A DNA stretch of 50,867 bases from Methylomonas methanica (GTDB lineage Bacteria > Pseudomonadota > Gammaproteobacteria > Methylococcales > Methylomonadaceae), in the NCBI GenBank assembly GCA_001644045.1, contig LUUF01000074.1, positions 1 through 50,867 on the forward strand, given 5' to 3'. The notes below the pieces were generated by a model that was not told the origin of the DNA, searched no databases, and was given only the letters and a program-made list of their open reading frames with translations. The translations under genes and the position numbers were made by a program. This document shows positions 9,491 to 18,366 of this stretch, one piece after another (position 1 is the stretch's first letter; the number at the start of each line of letters is the position of its first letter).

Positions 9491-10540
9491 ATGCTCAAAA
9501 GTGTTGGCTATGCTGCTTATAACCCGCAAACGCCGCTACGCTCGTTTCATTTCGAACGCCGGCAACCCGGACCCACGGATGTGCGTATCGAAATTCTGTA
9601 TTGCGGGGTTTGTCATAGCGATCTGCATCAGGTGCGCAACGAATGGCGCGGCACGACTTTTCCGATTGTGCCGGGCCACGAAATTGTCGGCAGGGTGGTC
9701 GAAGTCGGCTCCCTGGTCACCTGCTTTAAACTGGGCGATTTGGTCGGAGTAGGCTGCATGGTCGATTCCTGCGGTGTCTGCCCCGATTGCCAGGATTATC
9801 AGGAACAGTTTTGCGACCAGACGGTGTTCACTTACAACAGTCCGGACAAGCATAACGGCAAAATGACTTACGGCGGCTACTCCAATCAGATCGTGGTCGA
9901 TCAGGGGTTTGTGCTGCATGTTTCCGATAAGCTGGAGTTGGCGGCGGTCGCACCCTTGCTGTGCGCCGGCATCACGACCTATTCGCCGCTACGGCATTGG
10001 AAAATCGGCAAGGGCCACAAGGTTGGCATCGTCGGCTTGGGCGGGCTGGGACATATGGGCGTGAAGTTTGCGCATGCCTTTGGCGCGGAAGTCGTGCTGT
10101 TCACTACTTCGCCTGGCAAGGAAGCCGATGCCAAGCGCTTGGGGGCGAGCGAGGTGGTGATTTCCAAACACGCCGACGAAATGGAAAAACATCTGAACAG
10201 CTTCGATTTCATTTTAAATACCGTCGCCGCGCAGCACGACCTGGATCAGTATCTAAGCCTGTTGAAGCGCGACGGCACGATGTGTCTGGTCGGCGTGCCG
10301 TCCGAGCCGCATCCGTCGCCGAACGTCGGCAACCTGATATTCCGCCGCCGCGCGCTAGCCGGATCGTTGATCGGCGGCATCCGCGAAACTCAGGAAATGC
10401 TGGATTTCTGCGCCGAGCACGGCATCGTTTCCGACATTGAGGTGATTCCGATGGCCGGTATCAACGACGCCTATCAACGCATGTTGAAAAGTGATGTGAA
10501 ATACCGTTTTGTGATCGACATGGCAACTCTACAAGGCTAA
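9491..10540 (+). CDS. zinc-dependent NAD(P) alcohol dehydrogenase (YahK/CAD-like)
   Basis: The 349-residue medium-chain dehydrogenase has the catalytic zinc Cys in CGVCHSDLH (about residue 36), GHEIVGRVVEVG, and the structural zinc site CGVCPDCQDYQEQFC. The nucleotide-binding glycines are VGIVGLGGLGHMGVKFA. The features fit the cinnamyl-alcohol/YahK branch, which reduces aldehydes using NADPH. A role in clearing aldehydes is plausible for a C1-metabolising host but not shown. It begins 105 bp after the ferredoxin gene with GGAGATCG before the ATG, so it probably has its own promoter. Confidence 0.92.
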   Translation: MLKSVGYAAYNPQTPLRSFHFERRQPGPTDVRIEILYCGVCHSDLHQVRNEWRGTTFPIVPGHEIVGRVVEVGSLVTCFKLGDLVGVGCMVDSCGVCPDCQDYQEQFCDQTVFTYNSPDKHNGKMTYGGYSNQIVVDQGFVLHVSDKLELAAVAPLLCAGITTYSPLRHWKIGKGHKVGIVGLGGLGHMGVKFAHAFGAEVVLFTTSPGKEADAKRLGASEVVISKHADEMEKHLNSFDFILNTVAAQHDLDQYLSLLKRDGTMCLVGVPSEPHPSPNVGNLIFRRRALAGSLIGGIRETQEMLDFCAEHGIVSDIEVIPMAGINDAYQRMLKSDVKYRFVIDMATLQG

Positions 10541-10724
10541 GCGGTCGTCAAAAAACGACTAATCCTCTCGGGCAGAGTCTGTATAGGCCTTATAGAATCT
10601 GATTGTTTAGGTTTCGGCTCGCTGCTTTCCTGGCGTTACCGGAGCCGGCCGGTCGGCATTTTTACCAAAGCATTTAACCTATAATCTCCATCTCACTATT
10701 GATGGCTTGTTGGATAGAGAACGA

Positions 10725-13700
10725 ATGCGTTTGAGCTTTTACCGATATATTTTTCTGACAGCAAGTATTGTCGTGGCGGGTTGGGCCGCGCTGCGCCTGG
10801 CCTTACCGCCGGGCTATGCCAGTCCGATTTGGCCGCCGGCTGGGATTGCGCTGGCGGCGGTGCTGCTCTGGGGCAAAAAAATCTGGCCGGCGATATGGTT
10901 CGGATCGTTCCTGACAAATCTGTTCTATGGATACGATTTAAGCGGCTATTTGACGCCGCCGACGGTGTTCGTGGCGATGGGCATTGCTGTGGGCAGTACC
11001 ATACAGGCGTTGGCTGGCGCTTGGCTGTCCCAACGTTTTATAGAGCCCGGCGTGCCGCGCCTGGATAACGGCAAAAACATCTTCAGATATGTATTACTGG
11101 CAGGGCCTTTAAGCTGCTTGATCGCTGCCTCCATCGGCGTAGGGACTTTATCCGGGTTCGATGTTTTAACCAATTCCACCATTTCGACTGCTTGGTGGAA
11201 TTGGTGGATAGGCGATTGTCTGGGGACCATCATCATCTCGCCTCTGGTTTTTTGCTTGTTTGCCGAACCAAGAGCGCTCTGGCGTTCCCGGCTGATAGGC
11301 GTGGCCATGCCGCTGGTTGCCATGCTGGCCGGGTTGGCCGTGACTTTCGTGCTGGTTTTGCGAGCGGAAGACAGCCGGTTGCAGCTGCAATTCGACACCA
11401 ATGCCAGTGCGGTCAATAAAGCCTTGGCGGAAAATTTTTCCGCAGTCCTGAACGCGTCTTTTTCGCTCAATAGTTTTTTTCAAGCGGCCGGCTTGGTTGA
11501 TCGGGACAAATTCGGTGTTTTTGCCAATAGCGTGCTGACGCGGAATAAGCATATTCAAGCGCTGAGTTGGGTGCCGCGGATTCCGATTGAACAGCGGACG
11601 TCCTACGAACAGTCTTTCCGCGACCAAGGTTATAAAGATTTTACGATCAAGGAGATGGGAGAAAATCGTCAGTTTATCAAGGCCCAGGAGCGTGCCGAGT
11701 ATTTCCCTGTTACCTACATCGAGCCTTTAGCGACCAATAAGCAGGCGTTGGGCTTTGATCTGAGTTCCGAACCCGTCCGCGGAGAGACCTTAACGGAAGC
11801 CAGGACCAGTCGCTCGGTCAGCGTCACCCGACCTATTCAACTGGTGCAAGACGGCCAACCGAATCAAGCCGTGTTGCTGGTCATGCCGGTATACCTCGCC
11901 AATATCTCGGACGCGGAGCCGGGATTTAGCGGGTTTTTGTCGACAGTGGTGCGTATCGATTCCTTGGTGAATGCGGCCATGCAAGGTTTAAATCTTGACG
12001 ATATGAACGTGGCGCTGCTTTATTACGATGCGGAAAACCATGCCACGCTTTTACACGGTGCGCTGAAAGCGGCAAAGACCGGCATAAGCGAGTCCAGGCA
12101 ATCCATCAGGTTCGGCAATCGTGTACTGGAAATTATTGTTCAGCCCGAAGAAGTGTTTGTGTCGACGCATGCCTCCTGGCTACCGTGGATGGTGTTGTTG
12201 GGCGGATTGCTGTTTACCATGCTGTTAAGCGTGTACTTGTTATCGGCCACCGGTCGGGCGGCGATGGTGGCTGCACTTGTCGATCAACGCACCGCTCAAC
12301 TCGACGCGGCAAACTCGAGTTTAAAGAATGCGTATATCAGTTTGGCGGAGAAAGGCCAAAAGCTTCGGGACTTGTACGAACTGTCGCCGTTAGGGATAGC
12401 TTTGCTGGATGTGCACGGCAAATTCGTTGAATTCAATCATGCTTTCCAACGGATGACGGGGTATGCGGAGGAAGAACTCAAACAGCTTGATTATCTGAGC
12501 TTATCCGCCGATAAAGATCAGGATTTGGACGAGCAATTAAACTGGTTGGCGAAAACCGGGCAATACGGCTCCGACGAAACCACGTTTATCCATAAAAGAG
12601 GGCGGCCGGTGTCGATGCAGCTGAGCGGCACCAAGGTCGCCGGCGCCGAAGGTCAGGACTATATCTGGTTTATTGCCGAGGACGTTACCCAAGCCAAAGC
12701 CAATAAGGAAGTGCTGCGGCAAAGTGAGTTGAAGTATCGGAAGCTGTTCAATAGTTCGCATGATGCGGTGATGATGGCCGACAGTAGCGGATTTCTGGAT
12801 TGTAATCAGGCCACGCTGGATTTATTCGGCTACGATACCGTCTCCGAGTTTTGCCGCTTGCACCCCGGTAAAGTTTCACCGCCAAACCAATCCGACGGGA
12901 GAGATTCGCTAGAGTTGGCTAACGAGCATATGGCTACCGCGATCAAAAACGGTCATTTGGAATTCGAGTGGCTGCATCAGCGTGCCGACGGCAGTATTTT
13001 CCCGGCGCAGGTAACGCTGGCGCGCGTTAGCTTGGACGGTCATTTGGTATTGCAAAGCGTGGTTCGCGATCTTAGCGAGCGGAAGCGGGTGGAACAGGCT
13101 CTGATCGAAGCCAAAGAAGCCGCCGAGACCATGGCGGCATTCAAATCGGAGTTTCTGGCGAACATGTCGCATGAAATCCGCACGCCTATGAACGCGGTGA
13201 TCGGCTTGTCGCAGCTGGCGCTGAATAAACCGGTATCGGACGAGGTAAGGGATTATCTGCAAAAAATCCACGGCAGTTCGGTAAGTTTACTGGACATACT
13301 CAACGATATTCTGGACTTCTCCAAAATGGAGGCCGGTAAATTGGGCATCGAACAGGCCGAATTCAACCTGAACAACGTGTTGGATAACCTGCATAATCTG
13401 TTTGCCTTGTCCGCGGAGGAAAAACGCCTGGACTTCAAGGTAGAGGTCGCGCCCGACGTGCCATTCGGTTTGGTGGGCGATGCGCTGCGTTTGCAACAGA
13501 TTCTCTCCAATCTGCTGGGAAATGCGCTGAAATTCACCGAGCGCGGCAGCGTCACGTTGCGGGTGGCCTTGCTGGATTTGCACGATGCCCAAGCCAAGAT
13601 ACGTTTTAGCGTGGTGGATACCGGTATCGGCATTCCCGAGGCGGATCTACCCAAGTTGTTTCAGTCTTTCAGCCAGCTGGATGCGTCGATTACCCGCCGT

Positions 13701-14687
13701 TTCGGTGGTACCGGGCTGGGTTTGACCATTAGCCAAAAACTGCTGCAATTGATGGGCAGCGATTTTCATGTCGAAAGTAGTCTGGGGCTGGGTTCGAATT
13801 TTAGTTTTGAGCTATTGCTGGGCGTTGCCGAGCAGCAAGTCGGACCGCCGACGGCGCGGCCGAATTCCGAAACCAAGGCGGGCGGATTGGCGACCACGCT
13901 TGGCGAGCATGGCGCCGCGTTGCGGGGTACGCGTATCTTGGTTGCCGAAGATCATGTTATCAATCAGAAAGTCTTGAAGGAGTTTCTGGAGTTATGCGGG
14001 GTCAGCGTCGATCTTGCCGGTAACGGCCGCGAAGCCCTGGCCTTGCTGGTAGAGCATACTTATGACGCGGTGCTGATGGATATTCATATGCCGGTGATGA
14101 GCGGTCTGGCCGCCACCGAACATATACGCAGCAATCCCGATTATAAAGGGCTGCCGATTATTGCGCTCAGCGCCGGCGTGACGCAGGAAGAGCGGGAAAA
14201 ATGTCTGGCTAGCGGCATGAACGATTTTGTCGTCAAACCGATTCAACCCTTACAGCTAATTGGTGTGTTGTGCGAGCAGATAGGCCGAGGCAGCGCTGAC
14301 GTTGCCGCTAGTGAAGTGTTGCAAAACGAGCGTAGTGTTTCGTCGTTTAACTTAAAGGATTTGCCCGGTTTTGATTTCAGCAATACGCTGGAACTGCTGG
14401 ACGGCGACGAAAGTTTTCTGATCGATTTACTCAACAGTTTTCGAACCAGCTCCGCAGCCACGTTGACAGAGTTTGACGATTTACTGGTCAAGCAGGATTT
14501 TCAGGCGGCGCGGGACGTGCTGCACGGTTTGAAAGGCGTCGCCGCTAATTTGGGTGCAAACAGCGTGAAATTGGCAGCGGCGAAACTGTATCTTTCGCTA
14601 AAGCAGGACAGCTTAAATCAAGCCGACTACGACGAGTTTAAACGCGTAATGACTGAAATGCTGGCTACGCTGGAACCGCTGGGATAA
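10725..14687 (+). CDS. hybrid sensor histidine kinase (MASE1-CHASE-PAS-PAS-HisKA-HATPase-REC-HPt)
   Basis: This is a 1320-residue inner-membrane phosphorelay protein. Residues about 1-205 are a MASE1-like bundle of membrane helices. A periplasmic CHASE-type domain follows (about 215-480, QFDTNASAVNKALAENFSAV), then a closing helix near 490-515. Two PAS domains follow (YELSPLGIALLD, FNSSHDAVMMAD). The kinase core has phospho-acceptor His816 in MSHEIRTPMN and the ATP lid RRFGGTGLGL. A receiver domain has Asp1119 in LMDIHMPVMSG, and a C-terminal HPt domain has His1267 in LHGLKGVAANLG. The start at 10725 is favoured; a TTG at 10707 is also in frame. No separate regulator gene is adjacent. The signal sensed is unknown. 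Confidence 0.93.
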   Translation: MRLSFYRYIFLTASIVVAGWAALRLALPPGYASPIWPPAGIALAAVLLWGKKIWPAIWFGSFLTNLFYGYDLSGYLTPPTVFVAMGIAVGSTIQALAGAWLSQRFIEPGVPRLDNGKNIFRYVLLAGPLSCLIAASIGVGTLSGFDVLTNSTISTAWWNWWIGDCLGTIIISPLVFCLFAEPRALWRSRLIGVAMPLVAMLAGLAVTFVLVLRAEDSRLQLQFDTNASAVNKALAENFSAVLNASFSLNSFFQAAGLVDRDKFGVFANSVLTRNKHIQALSWVPRIPIEQRTSYEQSFRDQGYKDFTIKEMGENRQFIKAQERAEYFPVTYIEPLATNKQALGFDLSSEPVRGETLTEARTSRSVSVTRPIQLVQDGQPNQAVLLVMPVYLANISDAEPGFSGFLSTVVRIDSLVNAAMQGLNLDDMNVALLYYDAENHATLLHGALKAAKTGISESRQSIRFGNRVLEIIVQPEEVFVSTHASWLPWMVLLGGLLFTMLLSVYLLSATGRAAMVAALVDQRTAQLDAANSSLKNAYISLAEKGQKLRDLYELSPLGIALLDVHGKFVEFNHAFQRMTGYAEEELKQLDYLSLSADKDQDLDEQLNWLAKTGQYGSDETTFIHKRGRPVSMQLSGTKVAGAEGQDYIWFIAEDVTQAKANKEVLRQSELKYRKLFNSSHDAVMMADSSGFLDCNQATLDLFGYDTVSEFCRLHPGKVSPPNQSDGRDSLELANEHMATAIKNGHLEFEWLHQRADGSIFPAQVTLARVSLDGHLVLQSVVRDLSERKRVEQALIEAKEAAETMAAFKSEFLANMSHEIRTPMNAVIGLSQLALNKPVSDEVRDYLQKIHGSSVSLLDILNDILDFSKMEAGKLGIEQAEFNLNNVLDNLHNLFALSAEEKRLDFKVEVAPDVPFGLVGDALRLQQILSNLLGNALKFTERGSVTLRVALLDLHDAQAKIRFSVVDTGIGIPEADLPKLFQSFSQLDASITRRFGGTGLGLTISQKLLQLMGSDFHVESSLGLGSNFSFELLLGVAEQQVGPPTARPNSETKAGGLATTLGEHGAALRGTRILVAEDHVINQKVLKEFLELCGVSVDLAGNGREALALLVEHTYDAVLMDIHMPVMSGLAATEHIRSNPDYKGLPIIALSAGVTQEEREKCLASGMNDFVVKPIQPLQLIGVLCEQIGRGSADVAASEVLQNERSVSSFNLKDLPGFDFSNTLELLDGDESFLIDLLNSFRTSSAATLTEFDDLLVKQDFQAARDVLHGLKGVAANLGANSVKLAAAKLYLSLKQDSLNQADYDEFKRVMTEMLATLEPLG

Positions 14688-14768
14688 TAGTTTGTTCGAT
14701 GTTTGCCTCGCGGCAGCGGCTCTTTTGTTTCCAGTGTTTTATCAAATTGTCAGCCTGCGGAGGGCATC

Positions 14769-15812
14769 ATGAACACCAGTATCGAGATCAGCGAATCGGT
14801 TCGTCACTATTACGGCGAGGTGCTGCAAGCCAGCAGCGATCTGAAAACCAGCGCCTGTTGCAGCATCGATGCGATGCCCGCTTATCTGAAAGCCTTGCTG
14901 GCGGGATTACATCCGGAAGTGTTGGAACGTTTTTACGGCTGCGGTTCGCCGCTGCCGCCGGCCTTGCAAGGTAAAACCGTGCTGGATTTGGGCTGCGGTT
15001 CCGGGCGCGATTGCTATTTGCTGTCGACCCTGGTCGGCCCGAGCGGCCGGGTAATCGGCGTGGATATGACGCCGGAACAGCTGGACGTGGCGCTGCGCCA
15101 TCGCGACTGGCACGCCGAGCGCCTAGGTTATGCCAACGTCGAGTTTCTGCAAGGGCATATCGAGGATTTATCAGCCATCGGTATTGCGGATAACAGCATC
15201 GACGCGGTGGTATCGAATTGTGTGATCAATCTGTCGCCGGAAAAAACCAAGGTATTAGCGGAAATCTTCCGGGTGTTGAAGCCGGGCGGCGAATTGTATT
15301 TTTCCGATGTGTTCGCCGATCGCCGTATTCCGGTCGAGTTGCGCCAGGACCCGGTTCTGCTGGGGGAATGTCTGGGCGGCGCTTTGTATTGGGAAGATTT
15401 CAGAAGGATATTGCAGGGCCTGGGTTGTCCGGATGTGCGGGTCGTCAAACAAAACGCCATCAGCCTGGACGACCCGGAGGTAGCCGCCAAGATCGGCATG
15501 GTCAATTTCAAATCGGTGACGGTGCGGGCCTTTAAACTGGAACTGGAAGACCGCTGCGAGGATTACGGACAGGTCGCATGCTATCTGGGCACTATCGCCG
15601 AGCATCCGCACGCGTTTGCCTTGGACGACCATCATTATTTCGAAACCGGCCGGCCGCTGAGAGTGTGCGGCAATACGGCCGACATGCTGGCGGGGACTCG
15701 GTATGCCGCGCATTTTCAGGTGTTGGGCGATCAATCCCGGCATTTTGGCTTATTCGATTGCGCGCCCGGCCCGCAAGGCGAAACAGCAAAGGCCGATGGC
15801 GCTTGTTGTTGA
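14769..15812 (+). CDS. arsM: arsenite methyltransferase
   Basis: The enzyme methylates As(III) using S-adenosylmethionine. The 347 residues carry the AdoMet loop VLDLGCGSGRDCYLLS. The cysteines known from ArsM are present: Cys30/31 in SACCSID, Cys58 in FYGCGSP, one in VVSNCVINLS and one in LGECLGGALYWEDF. Their spacing resembles that of algal ArsM. A Cys pair (GACC) ends the protein, a common ArsM trait. GGAGGG precedes the chosen ATG. With arsS about 5.4 kb downstream it suggests production of organoarsenicals. No arsR-type regulator is nearby. Confidence 0.93.
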   Translation: MNTSIEISESVRHYYGEVLQASSDLKTSACCSIDAMPAYLKALLAGLHPEVLERFYGCGSPLPPALQGKTVLDLGCGSGRDCYLLSTLVGPSGRVIGVDMTPEQLDVALRHRDWHAERLGYANVEFLQGHIEDLSAIGIADNSIDAVVSNCVINLSPEKTKVLAEIFRVLKPGGELYFSDVFADRRIPVELRQDPVLLGECLGGALYWEDFRRILQGLGCPDVRVVKQNAISLDDPEVAAKIGMVNFKSVTVRAFKLELEDRCEDYGQVACYLGTIAEHPHAFALDDHHYFETGRPLRVCGNTADMLAGTRYAAHFQVLGDQSRHFGLFDCAPGPQGETAKADGACC

Positions 15813-15915
15813 GGATGTGCCGATTAAGTTGTTCGGCGTCGCGATTAGTTTATCGGTGTAGAATCCTGCGCCATGTTGCAGTTAGTTAATCCACCCAGCC
15901 AAGGAGAAACGCACA

Positions 15916-16542
15916 ATGAATGATCTGGTGTTTTATACCAATCCGCAGTCGCGTGGGCGCATCGCTCACTGGATGCTGGAAGAAATCGGCGAGCCCTACG
16001 AAACGGTCTGGTTGGAGTTCGGCGCCGCGATGAAAAATGCCGAGTATCTGGCTGTCAATCCAATGGGCAAGGTGCCGGCGCTGAAACACGGTGCGGCGTT
16101 CGTCACCGAAACTGCCGCGATTTGCGCGTATTTGGCGGATCGTTTTCCGGAGAAAAATCTGCTTCCGGCCGCAAATCATCCCGCGCGCGCCGACTATTTT
16201 CGCTGGCTGTTTTTCGCGGCGGGTCCGCTGGAGCAGGCCGTCACGGCCAAGGCGCTGGGTTGGCAAGTGCCCGAGGGCAAAAGCGGCTTTGTCGGTTTTG
16301 GCAGTTACGAGGAAGCCTTGGCTACCGTCGAAAAAGCCCTGCAGCCCGGACCGTACATTTGCGGCGCGCAATTTACCGCTGCGGATGTGTATGTCGGCTC
16401 TCAGTTGGGGTGGGGCATGATGTTCGGTACCATCGACAAGCGTCCGCTGTTCGAGGATTATGTGGCGCGGATCTACGCGCGCCCGGCGGCCCTGCAAGCC
16501 ATTCGTCTCAACGAAGAGTATTTGCAACAGCGCCAGACCTGA
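15916..16542 (+). CDS. glutathione S-transferase family protein
   Basis: The 208 residues show an N-terminal thioredoxin-like half (LVFYTNPQSRGRIAHWMLEE, then NPMGKVPALKHG and TETAAICAYLADRFPE) and an all-helical C-terminal half (FTAADVYVGSQL). Substrate specificity cannot be read. AAGGAGAAA lies before the ATG. It sits between arsM and murI; a role in thiol chemistry of arsenic or electrophile defence is possible but only a neighbourhood inference. Confidence 0.9.
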   Translation: MNDLVFYTNPQSRGRIAHWMLEEIGEPYETVWLEFGAAMKNAEYLAVNPMGKVPALKHGAAFVTETAAICAYLADRFPEKNLLPAANHPARADYFRWLFFAAGPLEQAVTAKALGWQVPEGKSGFVGFGSYEEALATVEKALQPGPYICGAQFTAADVYVGSQLGWGMMFGTIDKRPLFEDYVARIYARPAALQAIRLNEEYLQQRQT

Positions 16543-16582
16543 TCAATTTCAAAGTTGCATAAAAACCAGACAGCATCAATCC

Positions 16583-17425
16583 ATGACAGCGTTGCGCACT
16601 AATGCCCCCATTGGCGTATTCGATTCCGGTGTCGGCGGCTTGTCCGTGTTGCGGGCAATTCGCGCGGAACTGCCCATGGAAGACCTGCTCTACGTGGCCG
16701 ATTCCGGCTACGCGCCCTACGGCGACCGGGATGCGGATTTTATTGCGGATAGGGCGACAACGATTACCGAGCTGCTGCTCGATGCCGGCGTGAAGGCCAT
16801 CGTGGTGGCGTGCAATACCGCCACCGTGGTCGCGATCGAAAAGCTGCGTGCTTGGTGTCCGGTACCGGTGGTGGCGATGGAACCGGCCATCAAACCGGCG
16901 GCGCAAAGCACCAAGTCCGGAGTGGTCGGCGTGCTGGCCACCAGCCGTACATTAGCCAGCCCCAGCGTCGCGAGGCTGTGCGCGGCTTACGGTAAAGACA
17001 TTGAAATACTGTTGCAACCTTGTCCCGGTCTGGTCGAACAAGTTGAAAAGGCGCAATTGCACAGCGATACGACGCGTGAATTGCTGGTCCGTTACCTGTC
17101 GCCGCTGTTGCGGGCCGGCGCCGATACCATCGTGCTGGGTTGCACGCATTACCCGTTTCTGGCCGCGCTGATTCGCGAAATCGTTGGACCGAACGTTGCG
17201 ATAATCGACCCGGCCACAGCCGTGGCAAAAGAGCTGGCGCGGCGTCTGCAAGGCAATTTTTCGCCCGTTTCCCGCGTGCGAGCGGCAGAGGTCAGCTTTT
17301 TTTCCAGTACCGCAGCCGAAGAGGCAAGCCTGATCATATCCGCACTCTGGGGCAGCCGTGTGCTTGTTTACGAGCTTGCTCGGAGCGGTAAGGGCAATCA
17401 AATCAATTCGGCTGCTTTGGGCTAG
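16583..17425 (+). CDS. murI: glutamate racemase
   Basis: This enzyme makes D-glutamate for peptidoglycan. The 280 residues begin with the standard IGVFDSGVGGLSVLRAI, and both catalytic cysteines are in family motifs: VVACNTATV and VLGCTHYPFL. The start at 16583 is chosen because the protein then begins like its family; a longer frame overlaps the GST gene. No promoter is obvious in the 40-bp gap after GST, so read-through from GST is possible. Confidence 0.96.
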   Translation: MTALRTNAPIGVFDSGVGGLSVLRAIRAELPMEDLLYVADSGYAPYGDRDADFIADRATTITELLLDAGVKAIVVACNTATVVAIEKLRAWCPVPVVAMEPAIKPAAQSTKSGVVGVLATSRTLASPSVARLCAAYGKDIEILLQPCPGLVEQVEKAQLHSDTTRELLVRYLSPLLRAGADTIVLGCTHYPFLAALIREIVGPNVAIIDPATAVAKELARRLQGNFSPVSRVRAAEVSFFSSTAAEEASLIISALWGSRVLVYELARSGKGNQINSAALG

Positions 17426-17484
17426 CGTCCAACCGGATTTTTAATAAACCGTTCGAGCCGGTTATCTTCCATTTGCAGGCCACC

Positions 17485-17961
17485 ATGAACGATAAACATA
17501 CCCCAATAGCCGTATCGGCGGCAGACGTCGCGCCACGCACCACATCACTCTATCCGGAACCGTTTGCGTCGCGCATGGCGGGGCGGGAGAAACGCCGTCT
17601 CGGCGATGTATTCGATCTGGCAAATTTTGGCGTCAATCAAACCACGTTAGCGCCCGGCGCCAGATCGGCGTTGCGGCACAGCCATTCGCTGCAAGACGAG
17701 TTTATTTACATACTGCAAGGCCATCCGATACTGGTGACGGATGACGGCGAAACCCAGCTGGCGCCGGGGATGTGCGCGGGATTTAAAGCCGGCACCGGCA
17801 ATGCGCATCAGTTGCTGAATCGCTCGAACGCAGACGTGCAGTACCTGGAAGTTGGCGACAGGACGGCCGGAGACGCGGTGATTTACCCGGACGACGACTT
17901 GCAAGCGATGTCGGTTGACGGGAGCTGGCGTTTTGCCCACAAAGACGGCGAGCCATATTGA
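17485..17961 (+). CDS. cupin-domain protein
   Basis: The 158-residue small beta-barrel protein has a cupin core with RHSHSLQDEFIYILQGHP (metal-binding His/Glu motif 1) and GNAHQLLNRSNADVQYLEVG (motif 2). This subfamily resembles proteins annotated as auxin-binding or oxalate-like cupins, but no enzymatic role can be assigned. The ATG at 17485 is preferred to the in-frame TTG at 17473. The stop overlaps the region of the next gene's leader. Confidence 0.85.
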   Translation: MNDKHTPIAVSAADVAPRTTSLYPEPFASRMAGREKRRLGDVFDLANFGVNQTTLAPGARSALRHSHSLQDEFIYILQGHPILVTDDGETQLAPGMCAGFKAGTGNAHQLLNRSNADVQYLEVGDRTAGDAVIYPDDDLQAMSVDGSWRFAHKDGEPY

Positions 17962-17975
17962 AAGCGGGAGTCTGC

Positions 17976-18257
17976 ATGCCACACGTATTAATCATCCATG
18001 AGGTCGCCGCTTATCCGGCCTGGAAGCAGATTTTCGATCAGGCCGCCGAGATCAGAAAACGCGCCGGAGAAATTAGCTACCAGTTGCTGCGCTACGACGG
18101 CGATGCCAATAACATTGTCCACTTTTCCGCCTGGTCCTCGCTGGACAATGCTCGGCGCTTTTTCGAATCCCCGGAGCTGGTGGAAATCAGGAAGCAGGCC
18201 GGCGTAAAAGCACCGGAATTTATCTATCTACAAGAGCTGGAAAAGGGAGTGCTTTAG
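17976..18257 (+). CDS. antibiotic-biosynthesis-monooxygenase-like (ABM, dimeric alpha-beta barrel) protein
   Basis: The 93-residue protein has the layout of small ferredoxin-fold ABM proteins: an opening strand VLIIHEVAAYPAWKQIFDQA, then a middle YQLLRYDGDANNIVHFSAWS, and a helix with DNARRFFESPELVEIRKQAG. Many such proteins act as heme or quinone monooxygenases or have unknown function. The chosen ATG (17976) follows GCGGGAG; an in-frame TTG at 17958 overlaps the cupin stop. It is probably co-transcribed with the cupin gene. Confidence 0.75.
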   Translation: MPHVLIIHEVAAYPAWKQIFDQAAEIRKRAGEISYQLLRYDGDANNIVHFSAWSSLDNARRFFESPELVEIRKQAGVKAPEFIYLQELEKGVL

Positions 18258-18366
18258 TCCCGGTATTGCCCAACGCTGAACTTGGTCGGGAACGATACCG
18301 AATCCAAATTGCCTGAGCTGTTGCCGAAGATTGTAATCACCGGCTAGATAAATCATGGGAGATGGG